Origin: Muricoccus roseus
GTDB lineage: Bacteria > Pseudomonadota > Alphaproteobacteria > Acetobacterales > Acetobacteraceae
Assembly (NCBI RefSeq): GCF_900141905.1
Contig: NZ_FQZF01000022.1
Span: 27,340-91,339 of the forward strand
Direction of reading: 5' to 3'
Length of the DNA: 64,000 nt
The translations under genes and the position numbers were made by a program. Positions 59,329-64,000 of the stretch are shown one piece after another; positions within the stretch are counted from its first letter, which is position 1; every line of letters starts with the position of its first letter. The notes under the pieces were generated by a model. That model was not told the origin of the DNA. It saw only the letters and a program-made list of their open reading frames with translations, and did no database searches.

Positions 59329-61932
59329 TCAGAGCGTCGCGGGCCGCTTCGGGGGCTCGGCCAGCAGGGCGGGGCGGAAGATCAGCGTGACGACCAGCTC
59401 CCAGCCGAGGGAGATCATCAGCAGCCGGCCCATGCTGGCGGTTCCGGGGTGGTTGGAGAGCCAGAGCGCGCCGAAGGCCGTGGCCGTCGTCAGGGCGCTG
59501 AAGACGACGGCGCGGGTGAGGCTGGATTGCAGCAGGTCGTGCTCCCCCGCCCGCCAAGCCACCACGAAGTAGATGTTGAAGGCCACCCCCATTCCGAAGA
59601 GCAGTGGCAGGGCGATGATATTAGCGAAGTTCAGGGGCAGGTCGAGCGCGGCGCAGGTGGCGAGGGTGAGCAGCCCGCTCAGCAGCACCGGCAGCATGGC
59701 GAGCGTCACGTCATGGGCACGCCGCAGCACGAGGGCGAGCAGCAGGATGACCGCGGCGGCGGAAAGTACGCCGGCCTGGAGGAAGGCGGTGACGATGCTG
59801 TGGCCCGCGGCCTGGATGGAGATCGGCACGCCCACCGCCTCCGGCACCACCGCCTGGACGGCGGCGGAGAAGCGGCGGAGCACCGCGTTGTCGTTGGGGT
59901 CGCCCTGCGGATAGGCCTCCAGCCGGACGCGGCCATCCCGGGCCGTCCAGTCGGCCACCAGCTCGGGCGGCAAGTCGGCGCGGGTGACGGGGCCGGCGGA
60001 GAGCAGGGCGCGGGTCTGGCCGAGCAGCGTGCGGAGAGGGGCGATAACGGCCTCGGAGGCGGCGGCGCGCTGCGCGGGCGTGCCTGCCGCCAGGCGGTCC
60101 AGCGCATCGGCCAGCCGGCGTGCGGCGGCCTCGTCCTCACCCGTGCCGGTGGCCGCCTGGCGCAGGGCGGCCGCCGTTCCGGAGAGGCTGCGGACCAGTT
60201 CGGCATCCGTCGGCGGCGGGGCGGGCTGCACGGCTTCCAGCGTCGGGCCGATCAGCATGGCGGCGTCCTGCACCAGGGCCAGCTTCTCCTCCTGCCGCGC
60301 GGGGATGAAGCTGTTGAGCGAGACGGTGCGCGATACCTCGGGCAATGCCTCCAGCCGTCGCGCCAGCGCATCCGCTTCGGCGGGGGAGGGAAGGAGGATG
60401 CTGATGGTGTTCGGGGTCCGGTCCGGATCCGCCATCAGATCCGCCATGGTGGACATGGATTCCACCGTCGGGCTGCGGAGGTGCAGCGGATTGAAGTCGA
60501 AGCGCACCAGCGGAAGCAGGGCGATGGAGCCGACGGCAGCCAGAGCCGCGGCGAGGAGGACGCCGCGCCGGTACCGGTGCAGGGCGTGTTCGACGGGCGC
60601 GAGGGCTGCATAGCCGAATTCGGCGCGTCCGCCGGCCCGCGGGCGCATCAGCATGAGCATGGCCGGCAGCAGCGTCACGCTCAGCAGGAAGGCGACGCCC
60701 ATGCCCAGCCCCGCGATCACCCCGAGCTCCGCCACGCCGATATAGCTGGTGGGCAGGAAGGCGAAGAACCCGGCCGCGATCGCCGCCGCGGCAAGGGCGA
60801 GGGAACGCCCGACGCCCCGGCCGGCCGTGGCCAGTGCCTCGCGGAGATCCGGGTGCACCGTCCGCTCCGCCAGGCAGCGCACGCTGAACTGGATGCTGAA
60901 GTCGATCCCCAGCCCAACGAAAAGCGGGATGAAGGCAACGGAAATGAGGTTGAAGCGGCCGGTGGCCAGCAGGCCGAGCCCGGCGGTGACGATCAGGCCG
61001 AGGATGGTGGTGGCCAGGATGGCCAGCACGAAGCGGATGGAGCGCACCGCCATCCAGAGGATGCCCACCAGGGCGAGGACCATGGCGCCGGTGACGAGGC
61101 CGGCATCCTCGGCGAGGCTCGCGAATTCCTCGTCCGCCAGGGGCACGGGGCCGGTCAGGCGCAGCGTCACGCCATGCGCGGGGTCGAGGTTCAGTTGCCG
61201 CGCGGTGTCCCGGATGGCGGCGCTGCCCGCGGTGCCGGGCTGGAGCGCGCGGTAATCCATGACGGGCTGGACGAGGACGAAGCGCCTTGTCTCGCGCGGG
61301 CCCGGGGAGGTGCCGCTGATCAGCGCGCGCCAGGAGAAAAAGGCGGGGCGGCCTGCCAGAACGGCCTCGAAGCTGGTGGCCAGGGCGGTGGCGGCCGGGG
61401 CGATGTCGTGCAGCCCGGCCTGGCCGCGCGCGATCCCCTCTAGCACCGTGGACAGGCTGCCGAGCACGCCGCGCAGGCTGGGGTCGGCGGCGAGCGGGCC
61501 GAGGAAGGGCTGGGCGCGGATCAGCTGCTCGGTGGTAGCCTGGACCTCCTCCAGCGGGAGGAGAAGCAGGCCGTTGCGGTCGAAGAAGGGGCCGCCATCG
61601 GGCCGGCGGACGCTGCGGAACAGGCCCGGCTTCTCCCGCAGGGCCGCGGTGAGGCTCGCGGCGGCGGATTCGGCGATCTCCGGCGTGGCGCCGTCGATCA
61701 CCGCGACGATCAGGTCCTCCTGCTGGGGGAAGGCGGCGTCATAGGCGATCTCGCGCTGGCGCCATTCCAGATCCGTCGAGATCAGCTCGGCGGTGTCCGT
61801 GGTCATGGCGAAGTGCCGGCTGGTGTAGAGCAGCGCCGCCAGGGAGAGGGCGAGGCCGAGCAGCAGAACCAGCCAGGGGCGGGCGGCGCTGAAGGCGACG
61901 AGGCGGCCGATGAGCGAGGTTCGGGTGGTCAC
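59329..61932 (-). CDS. hpnN: Hopanoid-associated RND transporter HpnN
   Basis: An 867-aa RND/MMPL-family inner-membrane exporter thought to move hopanoids to the outer membrane. It has two MMPL halves: each starts with one helix (LVLLLGLALSLAALLY; AALAAVGSIALLPLV), a periplasmic domain, and a group of five helices (first with FIPLFVGLGIDFSIQFSV, second with IIALPLLFGMGVAFNIYFVV). Length and the FGAL..SNHPGTASMG ending match HpnN. GTG 61932 is the start. Together with mlaA, hpnM and dxs it forms a lipid-trafficking and isoprenoid group; no squalene-hopene cyclase is in the window. Confidence 0.9.
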   Translation of the reverse strand: MTTRTSLIGRLVAFSAARPWLVLLLGLALSLAALLYTSRHFAMTTDTAELISTDLEWRQREIAYDAAFPQQEDLIVAVIDGATPEIAESAAASLTAALREKPGLFRSVRRPDGGPFFDRNGLLLLPLEEVQATTEQLIRAQPFLGPLAADPSLRGVLGSLSTVLEGIARGQAGLHDIAPAATALATSFEAVLAGRPAFFSWRALISGTSPGPRETRRFVLVQPVMDYRALQPGTAGSAAIRDTARQLNLDPAHGVTLRLTGPVPLADEEFASLAEDAGLVTGAMVLALVGILWMAVRSIRFVLAILATTILGLIVTAGLGLLATGRFNLISVAFIPLFVGLGIDFSIQFSVRCLAERTVHPDLREALATAGRGVGRSLALAAAAIAAGFFAFLPTSYIGVAELGVIAGLGMGVAFLLSVTLLPAMLMLMRPRAGGRAEFGYAALAPVEHALHRYRRGVLLAAALAAVGSIALLPLVRFDFNPLHLRSPTVESMSTMADLMADPDRTPNTISILLPSPAEADALARRLEALPEVSRTVSLNSFIPARQEEKLALVQDAAMLIGPTLEAVQPAPPPTDAELVRSLSGTAAALRQAATGTGEDEAAARRLADALDRLAAGTPAQRAAASEAVIAPLRTLLGQTRALLSAGPVTRADLPPELVADWTARDGRVRLEAYPQGDPNDNAVLRRFSAAVQAVVPEAVGVPISIQAAGHSIVTAFLQAGVLSAAAVILLLALVLRRAHDVTLAMLPVLLSGLLTLATCAALDLPLNFANIIALPLLFGMGVAFNIYFVVAWRAGEHDLLQSSLTRAVVFSALTTATAFGALWLSNHPGTASMGRLLMISLGWELVVTLIFRPALLAEPPKRPATL

Positions 61933-62056
61933 GGCGGCGCCTCACGCTGGAGTCGGGCCCCCGGGGCGCGCCCGGGCGGCGAACCCGGCCCGGATACACG
62001 CTCGGCGTGAAGGACGCCACGATGGTGGCGCTGTTCCGCCCGCTCGAATGCCTACT

Positions 62057-64000
62057 TCACGCCCTCGCGGGTTGAGTGGAGGCGTCCTGTCCGAGAGCGT
62101 TGCGTGCGGCTTGTGCGATCTGGGGGGCGTTGAGCCCGGCGAGGTCGTACTGCTTTTTGGGCGTCTCGTGGTCGATATAGATATCCGGCAGGACCAGCGG
62201 CCGGAAGCGCAATCCGCCATCGAGCAGCCCGGCATGGGCGAGGTGCTGGGCGACGAGGGACCCGAAGCCGCCGACCGAGCCCTCCTCGACGGTGAGCAGG
62301 ACGCTGTGGTTGCGGGCCAGTCGCTCGAGCAGATCGGTATCCAGCGGCTTGGCGAAGCGCGCATCGGCCACCGTGCAGGAGAGGCCCTGGGCGGCGAGCT
62401 CGTCGGCGGCCCGCAGCGCCTCGGCCAGCCGGGTGCCGTAGGAGAGGATGGCGATGCTGTTCCCCTCGCGCAGCACGCGGCCCTTGCCGATGGGCAGGGG
62501 CGTGCCGCGGGCCGGCAGCTCGAGGCCGGTGCCCTCGCCGCGGGGGTAGCGGAAGGCGATCGGGCCGCTGTCATGGGCGGCGGCGGTCGCCACCATATGC
62601 ACCAGCTCCACCTCGTCGGCGGCCGCCATGAGGGTCATGTTCGGAATGCAGCCGAGATAGGCGATGTCATAGGCCCCGGCATGGGTCGCGCCATCGGCGC
62701 CCACCAGCCCGGCCCGGTCCATCGCAAAGCGCACGGGCAGGTTCTGCAGCGCCACGTCATGCACCAGCTGGTCATAGGCGCGCTGGAGGAAGGTCGAGTA
62801 GATGGCGACGAAGGGCCGGAGCCCCTCGGTGGCCATGCCGGCCGCAAACGTCACCGCGTGCTGCTCGGCGATGCCCACGTCGAAGCTCCGGCGGGGGAAC
62901 TTGCGCTCGAAGGCGTCCAGCCCCGTGCCGCCGGGCATGGCGGCGGTGATGGCCACGATGCGCGGGTCCGCCTCGGCCTCGGCCATCAGGGCCTGGGCGA
63001 AGACCTTGGTGTAGGAGGGCGGGCCGGGCGGGGCCTTGGCCTGCTCGCCGGTGACGACGTTGAACTTGACCACGCCGTGGTACTTGTCGTCGCTCGCCTC
63101 GGCCGGCGCGTAGCCCTTGCCCTTTTGCGTGACCACATGGAGCAGGATGGGCCCGCTCTCCTCGGCATCGCGCAGGTTGCGCAGCACGGGCAGCAGGTGG
63201 TCCAGGTCGTGCCCGTCGATCGGCCCGACATAGTAGAAGCCCATCTCCTCGAAGAGGGTGCCGCCCGTGAGCATGCCGCGGGCATATTCGTCCGCCCGCT
63301 TGGCGGCCTGGGCCAGCGGGCGGGGGAAGCGCCGGGCCATGCGGCCCATCACCTCTCGGATGGACAGGAAGGGGCGGGACGAGATCAGCCGCGACAGATA
63401 GGCCGACATGGCGCCCACGGGGCGGGCGATGGACATGTCGTTGTCGTTGAGGATGACGATGAGGCGGGACTTGATCGCGCCCGCGTTGTTCATCGCCTCA
63501 TAGGCCATGCCGGCCGACATGGCGCCGTCGCCGATGACCGCGATCACCGCCTGCTCGGGCCCCTGGCCCAGCCCCTGCGCGCCCAGCAGGTCGCGCGCGA
63601 CCGCCATGCCGAGCCCGGCCGAGATGGAGGTGGAGGAATGCGCCGCCCCGAACGGGTCGTACTCGCTCTCGCTGCGGCGGGTGAAGCCGGACAGCCCGCC
63701 CCCCTGGCGCAGCGTGCGGATCCGGTCCCGCCGCCCGGTCAGGATCTTGTGCGGATAGGCCTGGTGCCCGACATCCCAGATCAGCCGGTCCCGCGGCGTC
63801 TCGAAGATGGCGTGCAACGCCACCGTCAGCTCCACCACCCCAAGGCTCGCACCCAGATGCCCGCCCGTGGTCGAGACCGCGTGAACCGTCTCGGCACGAA
63901 CCTCCTCCGCCAACTGCTTCAACTGCTCGGGCGAGAAGTTCCGGAGATCGGACGGCACACGTACCCGGTCGAGGAGCGGCGTCACAGGCGGGGGGGACAT
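62057..64000 (-). CDS. dxs: 1-deoxy-D-xylulose-5-phosphate synthase
   Basis: First step of the MEP isoprenoid pathway, joining pyruvate and glyceraldehyde 3-phosphate with thiamine diphosphate. The 647-aa protein has the N-terminal [18 protein letters not shown], the ThDP motif [26 protein letters not shown] segment (here [13 protein letters not shown]), the acidic [16 protein letters not shown], and [14 protein letters not shown]. The predicted start codon is exactly at the window edge; full family length suggests it is complete. It leads toward hpnN, linking isoprenoid supply to hopanoid export. Confidence 0.95.
   Translation of the reverse strand: MSPPPVTPLLDRVRVPSDLRNFSPEQLKQLAEEVRAETVHAVSTTGGHLGASLGVVELTVALHAIFETPRDRLIWDVGHQAYPHKILTGRRDRIRTLRQGGGLSGFTRRSESEYDPFGAAHSSTSISAGLGMAVARDLLGAQGLGQGPEQAVIAVIGDGAMSAGMAYEAMNNAGAIKSRLIVILNDNDMSIARPVGAMSAYLSRLISSRPFLSIREVMGRMARRFPRPLAQAAKRADEYARGMLTGGTLFEEMGFYYVGPIDGHDLDHLLPVLRNLRDAEESGPILLHVVTQKGKGYAPAEASDDKYHGVVKFNVVTGEQAKAPPGPPSYTKVFAQALMAEAEADPRIVAITAAMPGGTGLDAFERKFPRRSFDVGIAEQHAVTFAAGMATEGLRPFVAIYSTFLQRAYDQLVHDVALQNLPVRFAMDRAGLVGADGATHAGAYDIAYLGCIPNMTLMAAADEVELVHMVATAAAHDSGPIAFRYPRGEGTGLELPARGTPLPIGKGRVLREGNSIAILSYGTRLAEALRAADELAAQGLSCTVADARFAKPLDTDLLERLARNHSVLLTVEEGSVGGFGSLVAQHLAHAGLLDGGLRFRPLVLPDIYIDHETPKKQYDLAGLNAPQIAQAARNALGQDASTQPARA

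Noticed and set aside
1..64000. CRISPR array, insertion sequence, rRNA or tRNA genes
   Set aside because: No regularly spaced repeats, transposase motifs or RNA-gene consensus segments were found on reading both strands; only the three dispersed 240-bp repeats recur.

Overview
The window is a 64 kb piece of a very GC-rich alphaproteobacterial chromosome, most likely a Roseomonas-like member of the Acetobacteraceae (Rhodospirillales). This is inferred from base composition, a class I lysyl-tRNA synthetase, four TctC/Bug-type solute receptors without their membrane partners, MmcB and hopanoid-type lipid-transport proteins, and a GTTC-N7-GTTC SOS box. No rRNA, tRNA, CRISPR array, integrase or transposase was seen.

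Layout. 1-7.2 kb is housekeeping: a partial class II fructose-bisphosphate aldolase, a catalase, asd, and a translationally coupled pair of class I lysyl-tRNA synthetase and a short MprF-like protein. 7.2-21.2 kb is the most distinctive region. A CI/LexA-type S24 regulator lies opposite an alphaproteobacterial LexA box, followed by two unknown proteins and a compact, apparently intact set of short-tailed (T7-type) virion genes: portal, scaffold, capsid, two tail tubular proteins, an internal virion protein, tailspike, small and large terminase, a membrane protein and a SleB-type endolysin. The order follows the T7 late genes, but there are no replication, polymerase or integration genes and no counterparts of the large ejection proteins gp15 and gp16. 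I read it as a domesticated podovirus, possibly a gene-transfer-agent-like or killing particle under SOS control.

21.2-34.2 kb holds a Bug receptor, a PEP mutase/isocitrate lyase family enzyme, a DUF952 protein, an EamA exporter, pyrD with a HAD phosphatase and an MFS drug exporter, a lone BcsZ-type cellulase, and a signalling group made of an Hpt protein, a hybrid histidine kinase and a periplasmic binding protein. 33.5-38.2 kb is a catabolic operon (CoA transferase, enoyl-CoA hydratase, Bug receptor, SDR) opposite a GntR regulator, with a perfect palindromic operator between them. 38.5-41.2 kb encodes a five-repeat protein of unknown function.

41.3-50.7 kb contains a YgjP-like metallopeptidase, an acyltransferase, a tightly overlapped four-gene minus-strand operon (YcgN, DapA-like, cupin, racemase-like), mmcB, a DUF4142 protein, hldE and two coupled unknown proteins with possible degenerate EAL ends. 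50.7-57.8 kb is an ABC ATPase, a GntR regulator, tcuA-tcuB, a class II aldolase and two divergent Bug receptors, suggesting tricarboxylate catabolism. 57.9-64 kb carries MlaC/HpnM, MlaA, HpnN and dxs, concerned with isoprenoid synthesis and outer-membrane lipid traffic.

A structured intergenic repeat of about 240 bp occurs three times (near 23.6, 28.3 and 38.3 kb), each time directly beyond a stop codon.
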